Positions 9,137 through 18,508 of a DNA stretch of 64,000 nucleotides are shown piece by piece. Within the stretch, counting starts at the first letter, position 1, and every line of letters begins with the position of its first letter. The notes below the pieces were generated by a model, which saw nothing but the letters and a program-made list of their open reading frames with translations, was not told the DNA's origin and did no database searches. The translations under genes and the position numbers were made by a program. Source of the stretch: Pseudomonas sp. Au-Pse12 (GTDB lineage Bacteria > Pseudomonadota > Gammaproteobacteria > Pseudomonadales > Pseudomonadaceae); assembly GCF_021341665.1 (NCBI RefSeq), contig NZ_JAJTTH010000003.1, forward strand, positions 496,001 through 560,000, given 5' to 3'.

Positions 9137-10560
9137 AGCGCCAGCAGGCCGCTGTACAAGCCATAAGCCGCCAGCGAGGCACCGGTGACCACCGCGCTGA
9201 AGATCAGCTTCTCCAGGTGGGTGAACAGCGGTTCGCCCTGCTCGCGCTTGGCCTGAGCGAACAGAATCACCCCGGGCGCATACAACAGGGCCGACAGCAG
9301 CAGGTACTTCAGGCCGCCGGCGTACAACAGCCAGATCGCGTAACTCAGGGCCACGATGGCGATGAACAGATCCTTCAGCCGCTCCCGGAACGCCTGCTCA
9401 TAGGTTTCGCCGCGACCGCTGAGCAGCACCGCATAGGCCGCCGACCACAGGTAGGGCACCAGGATCATCGACGAGGCCAGGTAGATCAGGTTGGTGTAGG
9501 TGCCGGCAGAGAACAGGGTGATCAGCAGGAAAATCTGGATCATGACGTTGGTCAGCCACAGGGCATTGACCGGCACATGGTTGGCATTTTCCTTTTTCAG
9601 GAAAGCCGGCATGGTCCGGTCCCGGGCGGTGGCGTAGAGAATTTCCGCGCACAGCAAGGCCCAGGACAACAAGGCGCCCAGCAGCGAAACCGCCAGGCCG
9701 ATGCTGATCAGCAAGGCCCCCCAGGGGCCGACGATATGCTCCAGCACCGCCGCCAGGGACGGGTTCTGCAACTTGGCCAGTTCCGGCTGGCTCATGATCC
9801 CCAGCGACAGCACGTTGACCAGCACCAGCAGCGCCAGCACCCCGAGAAATCCGATCACCGTGGCCCGCCCGACATCCGCGCGCTTCTGTGCCCGGGCCGA
9901 ATAGACGCTGGCGCCCTCGATGCCGATGAACACGAATACCGTGACCAGCATCATGTTGCGCACCTGGTCCATCACCCCGCCGAAGTTGGGGTTGCTTTGC
10001 CCCCAGATATCCCGGGTGAAGACATCGGCCTTGAACGCCACAGCGGCGATGACGATGAACATCACCAGCGGCACGATCTTCGCCACCGTGGTCAGTTGGT
10101 TGATGAAGGCGGCTTCCTTGATGCCGCGCAGTACCAAAAAATGCACGGCCCACAGCAAGACCGAAGCACAGCCGATGGCCACCGGGGTATTGCCTTCGCC
10201 GAACACGGGAAAGAAATAGCCCAGGGTGCTGAACAGCAGCACGAAGTAGCCGACATTGCCCAGCCAGGCGCTGATCCAGTAACCCCAGGCGGAAGAGAAA
10301 CCCATGTAGTCGCCGAACCCGGCCTTGGCGTACGCATAGACCCCGGAGTCGAGCTCCGGCTTGCGGTTGGCCAGGGTCTGGAAAACGAAGGCCAGGGTCA
10401 GCATCCCCACTGCGGTGATGGCCCAGCCGATCAGCACCGCGCCGGCATCGGCCCGGGCCGCCATATTCTGCGGCAGCGAGAAGATCCCGCCACCAATCAT
10501 CGAGCCCACCACCAGGGCGATCAATGCACCGAGTTGCAGCTTCTGCGCCGGTTGTGACAT
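9133..10560 (-). CDS. ArcD-like arginine/ornithine antiporter paralogue
   Basis: 475 residues, the same length as ArcD encoded divergently 458 bp away and similar to it throughout, including [30 protein letters not shown] and the 12-13 hydrophobic helices of basic amino-acid/polyamine antiporters (APC superfamily). It probably exchanges arginine and ornithine or a related pair. The start at 10560 has a GAGGTAGGG ribosome-binding region; an upstream in-frame start would add 11 residues absent from ArcD. Long identical DNA stretches with arcD suggest a recent duplication or gene conversion. Confidence 0.88.
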   Translation of the reverse strand: MSQPAQKLQLGALIALVVGSMIGGGIFSLPQNMAARADAGAVLIGWAITAVGMLTLAFVFQTLANRKPELDSGVYAYAKAGFGDYMGFSSAWGYWISAWLGNVGYFVLLFSTLGYFFPVFGEGNTPVAIGCASVLLWAVHFLVLRGIKEAAFINQLTTVAKIVPLVMFIVIAAVAFKADVFTRDIWGQSNPNFGGVMDQVRNMMLVTVFVFIGIEGASVYSARAQKRADVGRATVIGFLGVLALLVLVNVLSLGIMSQPELAKLQNPSLAAVLEHIVGPWGALLISIGLAVSLLGALLSWALLCAEILYATARDRTMPAFLKKENANHVPVNALWLTNVMIQIFLLITLFSAGTYTNLIYLASSMILVPYLWSAAYAVLLSGRGETYEQAFRERLKDLFIAIVALSYAIWLLYAGGLKYLLLSALLYAPGVILFAQAKREQGEPLFTHLEKLIFSAVVTGASLAAYGLYSGLLAL

Positions 10561-11017
10561 CCCTACCTCTACTTCAGTGAGTCGATCTGGCAATTAATTA
10601 AAGCTACACGCAATTAAATAACTTCTACAAATTTACGTCTAACAGTAACAGTCAATTATTCATCCTTTATGCACCCAGCCTTTAGACACCCGGCAGAAGG
10701 CACTGAATAACCGACTATTTTGTTATCCGCAGGTACTAAGTGCCATCACTCAAAAGTGATTAATCAGTAGCGCTGAAAGATTTGCACATTCTTCAAAACG
10801 GTCTAGTTTCAAACCTCGTCGGCCACCGGAGCCGCTATTAACAAGGAGAGCCCAAAGCCTCTGGAATGGCCCTTTCAGGGCAACATTCTACCTCCCGCAA
10901 CAAATCTTAAGTCATTCATTCACAACGGAATATCGCAATGAACTGATCTAAGTCAGCTGTTCGGATTGCAAGCAGATTTACTCTGACGTCTCTCTTCTCC
11001 TGCATTGGAGTCATGCA
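10561..11017. other. Divergent promoter region between the two arcD genes
   Basis: 457 bp, AT-richer than its surroundings and without a credible gene. It must hold promoters for the leftward antiporter-alkA pair and the rightward arcDABC operon. An ANR-like site is listed separately. I looked for the ArgR half-site TGTCGC and did not find it here. Confidence 0.7.
10943..10956 (+). promoter_or_regulatory. Candidate ANR (FNR-type) box of the arc operon
   Basis: CTGATCTAAGTCAG is a dyad (CTGA-N6-TCAG) resembling the ANR consensus TTGAT-N4-ATCAA. Its centre is about 68 bp before the arcD start. A class II position (-41.5) would place the -10 element near TTTACT (10977-10982) and the transcript start near 10990. 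The P. aeruginosa arc operon is ANR-activated under low oxygen. Confidence 0.55.
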
Positions 11018-12445
11018 ATGTCTGAATCTCCCGGAAAACTAAGACTGGGCGCCTTAGTCGCCTTGGTAGTGGGTTCCATGATTGGCGGCGGGATCTTCTC
11101 CTTACCGCAAAACATGGCAGCCAGCGCCGATGTTGGTGCAGTTCTTATTGGTTGGGCGATTACCGCTGTCGGCATGTTGACCTTGGCATTCGTCTTCCAA
11201 ACCCTGGCTAATCGCAAACCTGATCTGGACGGTGGGGTCTACGCCTACGCCAAGGCCGGATTCGGCGACTACATGGGTTTTTCATCCGCCTGGGGGTACT
11301 GGATCAGTGCCTGGTTGGGCAACGTCGGCTACTTCGTGCTGCTGTTCAGCACCCTGGGCTATTTCTTCCCGATCTTCGGTGAGGGCAACACCCCAGCGGC
11401 GGTGATCGGCGCTTCGGTCTTGCTCTGGGCCGTGCATTTTTTGGTACTGCGCGGCATCAAGGAAGCCGCCTTCATCAACCTGGTGACCACGGTCGCCAAG
11501 GTCGTACCACTGCTGCTGTTCGTGCTGATCGCCCTGTTCGCGTTCAAGCTGGACATCTTCACCGCTGACATCTGGGGCGTGAAAAACCCGGACCTGGGCA
11601 GCGTGATGAACCAGGTGCGCAACATGATGCTGGTCACCGTCTGGGTGTTCATCGGCATCGAAGGCGCGAGCATCTTCTCCTCCCGTGCGGAAAAACGCTC
11701 GGACGTCGGTAAGGCCACCGTCATCGGCTTCATCACCGTGCTGCTGTTCCTGGTGCTGGTGAACGTGCTGTCCCTGGGGATCATGACCCAGCCGGAACTG
11801 GCCAAGCTGCAGAACCCGTCCATGGCCGCGGTACTGGAACATGTGGTGGGCCACTGGGGCGCGGTGCTGATCAGCGTCGGCCTGATCATCTCGCTGCTGG
11901 GGGCGCTGCTGTCATGGGTGCTGCTGTGCGCGGAGATCATGTTCGCCGCCGCCAAGGACCACACCATGCCGGAGTTCCTGCGCCGCGAGAACGCCAACCA
12001 CGTACCGGCCAACGCCCTGTGGCTGACCAACGCCATGGTGCAGATCTTCCTGATCATCACCCTGTTCTCGGCCAGCACCTACCTGTCGCTGATCTACCTC
12101 GCCACCTCGATGATCCTGGTGCCCTACCTGTGGTCGGCGGCCTACGCGGTGCTGCTGGCGGTGCGTGGCGAAAGCTACGAACAGGCCCTGGCCGAACGCA
12201 AGAAGGACCTGATCATCGGCGGCATCGCCCTGCTCTACGCGATCTGGCTGCTGTACGCCGGCGGGGTCAAGTACCTGCTGCTCTCGGCCCTGCTCTACGC
12301 CCCCGGCGTGGTGCTGTTCGCCAAGGCCAAGATGGAACTGCACAAACCGATTTTCACCAACGTCGAGAAGCTGATTTTTGCCGCGGTGGTCATAGGCGCC
12401 CTGGTGGCGGCCTACGGACTCTACGACGGCTTCCTGACCCTGTAG
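11018..12445 (+). CDS. arcD: Arginine/ornithine antiporter ArcD
   Basis: 475-residue inner-membrane protein with about 13 hydrophobic helices, of the APC superfamily. It begins with the family's first helix motif ([19 protein letters not shown]). It exchanges external arginine for ornithine made by ArcB, which costs no energy. The start at 11018 has GGAG 7 bp upstream. It is first in arcDABC, as in P. aeruginosa, 52 bp before arcA. Codon use in the first 200 bases is more AT-rich than in the rest of the gene, which resembles the divergent paralogue. Confidence 0.95.
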   Translation: MSESPGKLRLGALVALVVGSMIGGGIFSLPQNMAASADVGAVLIGWAITAVGMLTLAFVFQTLANRKPDLDGGVYAYAKAGFGDYMGFSSAWGYWISAWLGNVGYFVLLFSTLGYFFPIFGEGNTPAAVIGASVLLWAVHFLVLRGIKEAAFINLVTTVAKVVPLLLFVLIALFAFKLDIFTADIWGVKNPDLGSVMNQVRNMMLVTVWVFIGIEGASIFSSRAEKRSDVGKATVIGFITVLLFLVLVNVLSLGIMTQPELAKLQNPSMAAVLEHVVGHWGAVLISVGLIISLLGALLSWVLLCAEIMFAAAKDHTMPEFLRRENANHVPANALWLTNAMVQIFLIITLFSASTYLSLIYLATSMILVPYLWSAAYAVLLAVRGESYEQALAERKKDLIIGGIALLYAIWLLYAGGVKYLLLSALLYAPGVVLFAKAKMELHKPIFTNVEKLIFAAVVIGALVAAYGLYDGFLTL

Positions 12446-12497
12446 CACTGCCTTTCAAGCAACACCCCGATTGTTTTGTCTCTGGAGGATCACAGTA

Positions 12498-13754
12498 ATG
12501 ACCACGGAAAAAGTTAAGTACGGCGTCCATTCCGAAGCCGGCAAACTGCGCAAAGTCATGGTTTGCTCCCCAGGCCTGGCCCATCAGCGGCTGACCCCGA
12601 ACAACTGCGATGAACTGCTGTTCGATGATGTGCTGTGGGTGGCCCAGGCCAAGCGCGATCACTTCGACTTCGTCACCAAGATGCGCGAGCGGGATATTGA
12701 TGTGCTGGAAATGCACAACCTGCTGACCGACATCGTCGCCATGCCCGAAGCCCTGGACTGGATTCTGGAGCGCAAGATCACCGCCAACCAGGTCGGCCTG
12801 GGCCTGGTCAATGAAGTCGGTTCGTGGCTGCGCAGCCTGGAACCGCGCAAGGTCGCCGAGTTCCTGATCGGCGGCGTATCCGCCGATGACCTGCCCACCA
12901 GCTTCGGTGGCAAGACCATCGAGATGTTCCGCGACTTCCTCGGCCACTCCAGCTTCATCCTGCCGCCGCTGCCCAACACCCAGTTCACCCGCGACACCAC
13001 CTGCTGGATCTACGGCGGCGTGACCCTGAACCCGATGTACTGGCCGGCGCGACGTCAGGAAACCCTGCTGACCACCGCCATCTACAAGTTCCACCCCGAG
13101 TTCACCAACGCCGACTTCCAGATCTGGTACGGCGACCCGGACCAGGAACACGGCAACGCCACCCTGGAAGGCGGCGACGTGATGCCCATCGGCAATGGCG
13201 TGGTCCTGATCGGCATGGGCGAGCGCTCCTCGCGCCAGGCCATCGGCCAACTGGCGCTGAACCTGTTCAAGCACAAAGCGGTGGAACGCGTCATCGTCGC
13301 CGGCCTGCCAAAATCCCGCGCGGCCATGCACCTGGACACCGTGTTCAGCTTCTGCGACCGCGACCTGGTCACGGTCTTCCCGGAAGTGGTGAGCCAGATC
13401 GTCGCCTTCAGCCTGCGCCCTGACGAAAGCAAGCCAGGCGGCATCGACGTGCGCCGCGAGGAAACCAGCTTCCTCGACACCGTGGCCAAGGCCCTCAACC
13501 TCAAGGCCCTGCGCGTGGTGGAAACCGGTGGCAACAGCTTCGCCGCCGAGCGCGAGCAATGGGACGACGGCAACAACGTGGTGGCCGTGGAACCGGGCGT
13601 GGTCATCGGCTACGACCGCAACACCTACACCAACACCCTGCTGCGCAAGGCCGGGGTCGAAGTCATCACCATCAGCGCCGGCGAACTGGGCCGTGGCCGT
13701 GGCGGCGGCCACTGCATGACCTGCCCGATCATCCGCGACCCGATCGACTACTAA
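12498..13754 (+). CDS. arcA: Arginine deiminase ArcA
   Basis: 418 residues. Converts arginine to citrulline and ammonia, the first step of the arginine deiminase pathway. The nucleophile Cys406 lies in the C-terminal [11 protein letters not shown], at the position used in P. aeruginosa. Other family motifs are [13 protein letters not shown] (substrate and metal-free active site) and [23 protein letters not shown]. The start at 12498 has GGAGG 9 bp upstream; an earlier in-frame ATG has no support. A 138-bp inverted-repeat element separates it from arcB. Confidence 0.97.
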   Translation: MTTEKVKYGVHSEAGKLRKVMVCSPGLAHQRLTPNNCDELLFDDVLWVAQAKRDHFDFVTKMRERDIDVLEMHNLLTDIVAMPEALDWILERKITANQVGLGLVNEVGSWLRSLEPRKVAEFLIGGVSADDLPTSFGGKTIEMFRDFLGHSSFILPPLPNTQFTRDTTCWIYGGVTLNPMYWPARRQETLLTTAIYKFHPEFTNADFQIWYGDPDQEHGNATLEGGDVMPIGNGVVLIGMGERSSRQAIGQLALNLFKHKAVERVIVAGLPKSRAAMHLDTVFSFCDRDLVTVFPEVVSQIVAFSLRPDESKPGGIDVRREETSFLDTVAKALNLKALRVVETGGNSFAAEREQWDDGNNVVAVEPGVVIGYDRNTYTNTLLRKAGVEVITISAGELGRGRGGGHCMTCPIIRDPIDY

Positions 13755-13785
13755 GCAATTCCACTTAATTTGACCTAACACAAAC

Positions 13786-13923
13786 CGACGCTGTGAAAGC
13801 GTAGCGAGCGCAGGAAAGACAAGGCAAAAACAGGCGAGGAAGCGGAGTCTACTGGCTGTAAATGAGCATTCCGAGCCTGTTTTTAACGCAGTATTTCCAA
13901 GCGCAGTAGCTTTCACAGTGTCG
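13786..13923. repeat. 138-bp element with 15-bp terminal inverted repeats
   Basis: CGACGCTGTGAAAGC (13786-13800) and GCTTTCACAGTGTCG (13909-13923) are inverted copies with one mismatch. Inside, AAAAACAGGC (13826-13835) pairs perfectly with GCCTGTTTTT (13875-13884). The element has no coding capacity and fills the arcA-arcB gap up to the arcB ribosome-binding site. It looks like a MITE or REP-like dispersed repeat; whether other copies exist cannot be told from this window. Confidence 0.7.
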
Positions 13924-13938
13924 GCGAGGAGATCCATC

Positions 13939-14949
13939 ATGGCTTTCAATATCCACAACCGTAACCTGCTGAGCCTGGAACACCACACTCCACGCGAACT
14001 GCGCTACCTGCTGGACCTGTCCCGCGACCTGAAACGCGCCAAGTACACCGGCACCGAGCAGCAGCACCTCAAGGGCAACAACATCGCCCTGATCTTCGAA
14101 AAGACCTCGACCCGTACCCGTTGCGCCTTCGAAGTGGCGGCCTATGACCAGGGTGCCAACGTCACCTACATCGACCCCAACTCGTCGCAGATCGGCCACA
14201 AGGAAAGCATGAAGGACACCGCCCGCGTACTCGGGCGCATGTATGACGCCATCGAGTACCGTGGCTTCAAGCAGGAAATCGTCGAAGAGCTGGCGAAATT
14301 TGCCGGGGTTCCGGTGTTCAACGGCCTGACCGATGAATACCACCCGACCCAGATGATCGCCGACGTGCTGACCATGCGTGAGCACGCCGACAAGCCGATC
14401 CATGAAATCAGCTACGCCTACCTGGGTGACGCCCGCAACAACATGGGCAACTCGCTGCTGCTGGTGGGCGCCAAGCTCGGCATGGACGTGCGCATCTGCG
14501 CGCCCAAGGCGCTGTGGCCCCATGACGACCTGGTGCAACGCTGCAAGCAATACGCCGAGGAAAGCGGTGCCCGCATCACCCTCACCGAAGACCCGAAAGC
14601 CGCGGTCAAGGGCGTGGACTTCATCCACACCGACGTCTGGGTCTCCATGGGCGAGCCGGTGGAAGCCTGGGCCGAACGCATCGAGCAACTGCTGCCGTAC
14701 CAGGTCAACGCCCAGTTGATGAAAGCCACCGGCAACCCACGGACCAAGTTCATGCACTGCCTGCCGGCTTTCCACAACAGCGATACCAAGGTCGGCAAGC
14801 AGATCGCCGAGCAGTATCCGCACCTGGCCAACGGCATTGAAGTCACCGACGACGTGTTCGAATCGCCAGCCTGCATCGCCTTCGAGCAAGCGGAAAACCG
14901 CATGCACACCATCAAGGCGATCCTGGTTTCGACCCTGGCCGACCTCTAA
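13939..14949 (+). CDS. arcB: Catabolic ornithine carbamoyltransferase ArcB
   Basis: 336 residues. Phosphorolyses citrulline to ornithine and carbamoyl phosphate. The carbamoyl-phosphate site STRTRCAF lies at residues 57-64 and the ornithine/Cys loop [11 protein letters not shown] near 268. The length and the N-terminus ([16 protein letters not shown]) match the catabolic enzyme rather than the shorter biosynthetic ArgF. The start at 13939 follows GAGGAG by 8 bp. A shorter-spaced upstream reading start falls in the repeat element and is not credible. Confidence 0.96.
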   Translation: MAFNIHNRNLLSLEHHTPRELRYLLDLSRDLKRAKYTGTEQQHLKGNNIALIFEKTSTRTRCAFEVAAYDQGANVTYIDPNSSQIGHKESMKDTARVLGRMYDAIEYRGFKQEIVEELAKFAGVPVFNGLTDEYHPTQMIADVLTMREHADKPIHEISYAYLGDARNNMGNSLLLVGAKLGMDVRICAPKALWPHDDLVQRCKQYAEESGARITLTEDPKAAVKGVDFIHTDVWVSMGEPVEAWAERIEQLLPYQVNAQLMKATGNPRTKFMHCLPAFHNSDTKVGKQIAEQYPHLANGIEVTDDVFESPACIAFEQAENRMHTIKAILVSTLADL

Positions 14950-14968
14950 CCTGCCTCCCCCTGCCGGG

Positions 14969-15008
14969 GCCGGCTTGCCAGCCAACCGCTGTTCGTTGGC
15001 AAGCCGGC
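14969..15008. repeat. REP pair forming a hairpin between arcB and arcC
   Basis: GCCGGCTTGCCA (14969-14980) and TGGCAAGCCGGC (14997-15008) are perfect inverted copies around a 16-nt loop, followed by TCCTAC, the usual Pseudomonas REP edge. It lies within the arc transcript and could stabilise the upstream message. Confidence 0.75.
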
Positions 15009-15037
15009 TCCTACAGCGCCTCTAGAAGGACTGCATT

Positions 15038-15967
15038 ATGCGTATCGTCGTTGCACTGGGCGGTAACGCCCTGCTCCGCCGTGGTGAACCCATGACCGCG
15101 GACAACCAACGCGCCAACATCCGCATCGCCACCGAACAGATCGCCAAGATCCACCCTGGCAACCAACTGGTGATTGCCCACGGCAATGGCCCGCAGGTCG
15201 GCCTGCTGTCGCTGCAGGCGGCGGCCTATACCCAGGTTTCGCCTTACCCGCTGGACGTGCTCGGCGCCGAGACCGAAGGCATGATCGGCTACATCATCGA
15301 ACAGGAACTGGGCAACCTGCTGGACTTCGAGGTGCCCTTCGCCACCTTGCTGACCCAGGTGGAAGTGGACGCCAAGGACCCGGCCTTCAAGAACCCGACC
15401 AAGCCCATCGGCCCGGTCTACAGCCGTGAAGAAGCCGAGAAGCTGGCCAAGGAAAAAGGCTGGGCGATCGCCCCGGACGGCGACAAGTACCGCCGAGTGG
15501 TGGCCAGCCCGAAACCCAAGCGCATCTTCGAGATCCGCCCGATCAAGTGGCTGCTGGAAAAGAGCAGCATCGTGATCTGCGCCGGCGGTGGCGGCATTCC
15601 GACCATGTACGGCGAGGACGGCAAGCTCCAGGGCATCGAGGCGGTGATCGACAAGGACCTGTGTTCGGCGCTGCTGGCCGAGCAACTGGAGGCTGACCTG
15701 CTGGTGATCGCGACCGACGTCAACGCAGCGTTCATCGACTTCGGCAAGCCGACCCAGAAGGCCATCGCCCAGGCCCACCCGGATGAAATGGAGAAGCTCG
15801 GCTTTGCCGCCGGCTCCATGGGGCCCAAGGTCCAGGCCGCCTGCGAATTTGCCCGGCACACTGGCAAAGTCGCGGTGATCGGTTCACTCTCGGACATCGA
15901 AGCGATCGTCCAGGGCAAGGCCGGCACCCGCATCAGTACCGCCAAACCCGGCATCAGCTACCTGTAA
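15038..15967 (+). CDS. arcC: Carbamate kinase ArcC
   Basis: 309 residues. Transfers phosphate from carbamoyl phosphate to ADP, the ATP-forming step of the arginine deiminase pathway. Family motifs are [16 protein letters not shown] at the N-terminus, [11 protein letters not shown], and CAGGGGIPT in the middle; the C-terminus has [15 protein letters not shown] precedes the start. It is last in arcDABC. No clear intrinsic terminator follows; DUF5064 begins 73 bp later and may be co-transcribed. Confidence 0.97.
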   Translation: MRIVVALGGNALLRRGEPMTADNQRANIRIATEQIAKIHPGNQLVIAHGNGPQVGLLSLQAAAYTQVSPYPLDVLGAETEGMIGYIIEQELGNLLDFEVPFATLLTQVEVDAKDPAFKNPTKPIGPVYSREEAEKLAKEKGWAIAPDGDKYRRVVASPKPKRIFEIRPIKWLLEKSSIVICAGGGGIPTMYGEDGKLQGIEAVIDKDLCSALLAEQLEADLLVIATDVNAAFIDFGKPTQKAIAQAHPDEMEKLGFAAGSMGPKVQAACEFARHTGKVAVIGSLSDIEAIVQGKAGTRISTAKPGISYL

Positions 15968-16039
15968 GACGCTTGCAGTGAAAACTCGGGGCAGGCCCGG
16001 TGCCTGCCCTTATTTCAAAGCCCTGGAGGAGAGAAGCCT

Positions 16040-16399
16040 ATGGCCATGTTTGAGCCGGGTCACCTGCATATCGAGCGCCATGCGCTGAACAAGGACGACT
16101 TCAGCTACAACCTGTGCATCGACTACGAAGTGGCCCAGGACCCCAAAGAGGGCAAGGGCATGCAGTTCACCCTGCACGGGACGATTGAAGACAAGTCCTT
16201 CAAGGAGCAGTTTTTCCTGGCCAAGGACCTGGCCTTCGATTTCGCCCGCCACGCCACCCGCATTGCCCAGCAGTACGGTTTGCCGAAGAGCGCGAGCATT
16301 GCCTCCATGCACAAGTACTACGACGAGATGTTCGAGGACGTGCGCAAGCAGCTGGACGTCAAGCCCGGCGACCCAGTGAAACCCGAACACCTGGCGTAA
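16040..16399 (+). CDS. DUF5064-type hypothetical protein
   Basis: 119 residues, soluble, mixed alpha/beta in appearance, with no signal peptide or membrane segment. It begins MFEPGHLHIERHALNKDDFSYNL and has a charged C-terminus. I recognise it as a conserved Pseudomonas family of unknown function (DUF5064). A strong GGAGGAGAG ribosome-binding site precedes it. Its place directly after arcC suggests expression with the arc operon, but it has no motif that links it to arginine metabolism. Confidence 0.75.
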   Translation: MAMFEPGHLHIERHALNKDDFSYNLCIDYEVAQDPKEGKGMQFTLHGTIEDKSFKEQFFLAKDLAFDFARHATRIAQQYGLPKSASIASMHKYYDEMFEDVRKQLDVKPGDPVKPEHLA

Positions 16400-16411
16400 C
16401 CACCCCCTTCA

Positions 16412-16491
16412 GTAGGAGCCGGCTGGCCGGCGAAATGACCAGCGCCCTGCATCGGCTTGCGGTGCGCCTGCGCCGGCCAGCCGGCTCCTAC
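16412..16491. repeat. REP doublet with 21-bp perfect arms
   Basis: The 21-bp arms 16412-16432 and 16471-16491 are exact reverse complements; both carry AGCCGGCTGGCCGGC or its complement. The 38-bp spacer has no feature. The pair lies between the DUF5064 gene and gcsR and could act as a transcript end or stabiliser. Confidence 0.85.
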
Positions 16492-16572
16492 GACAGCCCC
16501 ACCGATTTCGACTAAGGCTCTCGCCCAAGGCATACTGGCGCCCTTCAGTGTCCCAGAATCCTCTGTCACCCC

Positions 16573-18081
16573 ATGCGTATCCACGTCAGTTTCATCGACC
16601 GCGTCGGCATCACCCAGGAAGTCCTGGCCCTGCTGGGCGGGCGCAACCTCAACCTGGATGCGGTGGAAATGGTGCCACCCAACGTCTATATCGACGCCCC
16701 GACCCTGAGCCCCCAGGTCCTGGAAGAATTGCGCGACGCGCTGTTCAACGTGCGCGGCGTGCAGGCGGTGACCGTGGTCGACATCCTTCCCGGGCAACGC
16801 CGACACCTGCAATTGGACGCCTTGCTGGCGGCCATGACCGACCCGGTGCTGGCCCTGGACAGCGCCGGTAAAGTGCTGCTGGCCAACCCGGCGCTGATCG
16901 CCCTGTATGGCCGCGAGCCGGCCGGGGAAAGCGTCGCCGAACTGTTTGCCGATCCCGCGCTGCTGGAGGCCCTGCTGGAAAACGGCTTTCGCCTGCCGCT
17001 GCGGGAAATCATCGTCAATGGCCAGACCCTGCTGCTGGACGCCACCCCCATCACCGATGCCGGTGCGCTGCTGACCCTGTACCAGCCCAACCGCATCGGC
17101 GAACGGCTGTCGGCCCTGCACCACGATCACGCCGAGGGCTTCGATGCCCTGCTCGGCGAATCACCGGCGATCCGCACCCTCAAGGCCCGGGCGCAACGGG
17201 TGGCGGCGCTGGATGCACCGCTGCTGATCCAGGGCGAAACCGGTACCGGCAAGGAACTGGTGGCCCGCGCCTGCCACGCCATCAGCGCCCGCCACAGCGC
17301 GCCGTTCCTGGCCCTGAACTGCGCGGCACTCCCGGAAAACCTGGCCGAGAGCGAACTGTTCGGCTATGCCCCCGGCGCCTTTACCGGCGCCCAGCGCGGC
17401 GGCAAGCCGGGGCTGATGGAACTGGCCAACCAGGGCACGGTGTTTCTCGATGAAATCGGCGAGATGTCGCCCTATCTGCAAGCCAAGCTGCTGCGTTTTC
17501 TCAATGACGGCAGCTTTCGCCGAGTGGGCGGCGATCGCGAGATCAAGGTCAATGTGCGCATCCTCAGCGCCACCCACCGCGACCTGGAGAAAATGGTCGG
17601 CGAAGGCAGCTTCCGCGAAGACCTGTTCTATCGCCTCAATGTCCTGAACGTGGAAGTGCCGCCGCTGCGCGAGCGCGGCCAGGACATCCTGCTGCTGGCC
17701 CGCTACTTCATGCAGCAGGCCTGCGCGCAGATCCAGCGCCCTGTGTGCCGCCTGACCCCGGGCACCTACCCAGCGCTGCTGGGCAACCGCTGGCCGGGCA
17801 ACGTGCGGCAGTTGCAGAACGTGATTTTCCGCGCGGCGGCCATTTGCGAAAGCAACCTGGTGGACATCGGCGACCTGGACATCGCCGGCACCTCGGTGGC
17901 ACGGCAAAACGACGCCGAAGTCGAAAGCCTGGAGCAGGCCGTGGAAGCCTTCGAGAAAGAGCTGCTGGAAACCCTCTACGTCAACTACCCCTCGACCCGG
18001 CAACTGGCCAACCGCCTGCAGACCTCCCACACCGCCATTGCCCACCGCCTGCGCAAGTACGGCATTCCCAACAAGACCTGA
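16573..18081 (+). CDS. gcsR: TyrR-like sigma-54 enhancer-binding protein GcsR
   Basis: 502 residues: an ACT-like domain (about 1-75, RIHVSFIDRVGITQEVLALL), a PAS domain (about 78-190), a sigma-54 AAA+ domain (about 193-425) and a C-terminal TyrR-type helix-turn-helix (about 475-500). Walker A is GETGTGKE (221-228), the sigma-54 contact loop GAFTGA (268-273), Walker B FLDEIG (291-296) and the arginine-finger segment REDLFYRLN (349-357). In P. aeruginosa, GcsR senses glycine and activates the adjacent glycine-cleavage operon. The same gene order, the sigma-54 promoter and the dyad sites downstream support this. PhhR is a related alternative, but phhAB is absent. Confidence 0.9.
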   Translation: MRIHVSFIDRVGITQEVLALLGGRNLNLDAVEMVPPNVYIDAPTLSPQVLEELRDALFNVRGVQAVTVVDILPGQRRHLQLDALLAAMTDPVLALDSAGKVLLANPALIALYGREPAGESVAELFADPALLEALLENGFRLPLREIIVNGQTLLLDATPITDAGALLTLYQPNRIGERLSALHHDHAEGFDALLGESPAIRTLKARAQRVAALDAPLLIQGETGTGKELVARACHAISARHSAPFLALNCAALPENLAESELFGYAPGAFTGAQRGGKPGLMELANQGTVFLDEIGEMSPYLQAKLLRFLNDGSFRRVGGDREIKVNVRILSATHRDLEKMVGEGSFREDLFYRLNVLNVEVPPLRERGQDILLLARYFMQQACAQIQRPVCRLTPGTYPALLGNRWPGNVRQLQNVIFRAAAICESNLVDIGDLDIAGTSVARQNDAEVESLEQAVEAFEKELLETLYVNYPSTRQLANRLQTSHTAIAHRLRKYGIPNKT

Positions 18082-18229
18082 CCGGCCCCTTTTGCGCGGG
18101 AGCTGGCTGGCCGTCGAAGAGGCCCTCAAGCCCTGTTTCGCTCATAAAGACGCCTTCGCGGGCAAGCCAGTTGCTGCACGCAAGCCTGAACGCCCCGCCA
18201 CGCCTGGCGTTCTGGAAGCGACCTGCAAC

Positions 18230-18266
18230 TGTACTGAAAGCGCTACAGCGGAACGATTTCGCTACA
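18230..18266. promoter_or_regulatory. Two adjacent GcsR-like binding sites
   Basis: TGTACTGAAAGCGCTACA (18230-18247) and CGGAACGATTTCGCTACA (18249-18266) are 18-bp dyads set 19 bp apart. The second, read on the other strand, is TGTAGCG-N4-CGTTCCG, one base from the GcsR consensus TGTAACG-N4-CGTTCCG that I recall from P. aeruginosa. They lie 148-184 bp before the -24 element, suitable for enhancer sites. TGTAATCGCTGCCGTGCA (18273-18290) may be a weak third copy. Confidence 0.65.
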
Positions 18267-18289
18267 TCGCCTTGTAATCGCTGCCGTGC

Positions 18290-18316
18290 AAGGCTTTGAT
18301 CCTCAAAGCCTTTTTT
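18290..18316 (+). terminator. Intrinsic terminator of gcsR
   Basis: AAGGCTTTGA (18290-18299) pairs perfectly with TCAAAGCCTT (18303-18312) around a 3-nt loop, followed by further T residues. It ends the gcsR transcript and separates it from the gcv promoter. It lies between the two groups of GcsR-like sites. Confidence 0.85.
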
Positions 18317-18329
18317 CTACGCTGTCAGC

Positions 18330-18347
18330 TGTAGCGATTTCGCTACA
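18330..18347. promoter_or_regulatory. Promoter-proximal GcsR-like site, perfect dyad
   Basis: TGTAGCGATTTCGCTACA has perfect 8-bp inverted arms around TT. It is 66 bp before the -24 GG of the sigma-54 promoter and shares 12 bp (CGATTTCGCTACA) with the site at 18249-18266. Confidence 0.65.
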
Positions 18348-18411
18348 CATGAACAGTAACGACGCACCACACAAATACTCAAGCCACTGATTTTAAAGGA
18401 TTAAATAAGTA

Positions 18412-18428
18412 TTGGCCGTGTTCTTGCT
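18412..18428 (+). promoter_or_regulatory. Sigma-54 promoter of the gcv operon
   Basis: TTGGCCGTGTTCTTGCT has the required GG-N10-GC (GG 18414-18415, GC 18426-18427) and matches the -24/-12 consensus TTGGCACG-N4-TTGCT closely. Transcription would start near 18439, about 70 nt before gcvH. It fits activation by the sigma-54 activator encoded just upstream. Confidence 0.85.
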
Positions 18429-18508
18429 ATGGACATTGCCATTCGGCTCGGCGCTGTCCGAGCATTCAATCGCGTCCACCAGACGAGTCTGGCCCCTGAG
18501 GAGTTTCC

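Larger units (their letters stand above)
18082..18508. other. gcsR-gcvH control region
   Basis: 427 bp with no gene. It holds two degenerate REP units (about 18098-18180), a group of 18-bp dyad sites, an intrinsic terminator, a further dyad site, a sigma-54 promoter and a leader of about 70 nt before gcvH. The leader looks too short for a glycine riboswitch. Confidence 0.85.

Noticed and set aside
10561..11017. ArgR site in the arc promoter region
   Set aside because: No TGTCGC direct repeats were found; only the ANR-like dyad could be supported.
18439..18508. Glycine riboswitch in the gcvH leader
   Set aside because: The leader from the sigma-54 start is only about 70 nt and shows no tandem aptamer core; control by GcsR explains glycine response.
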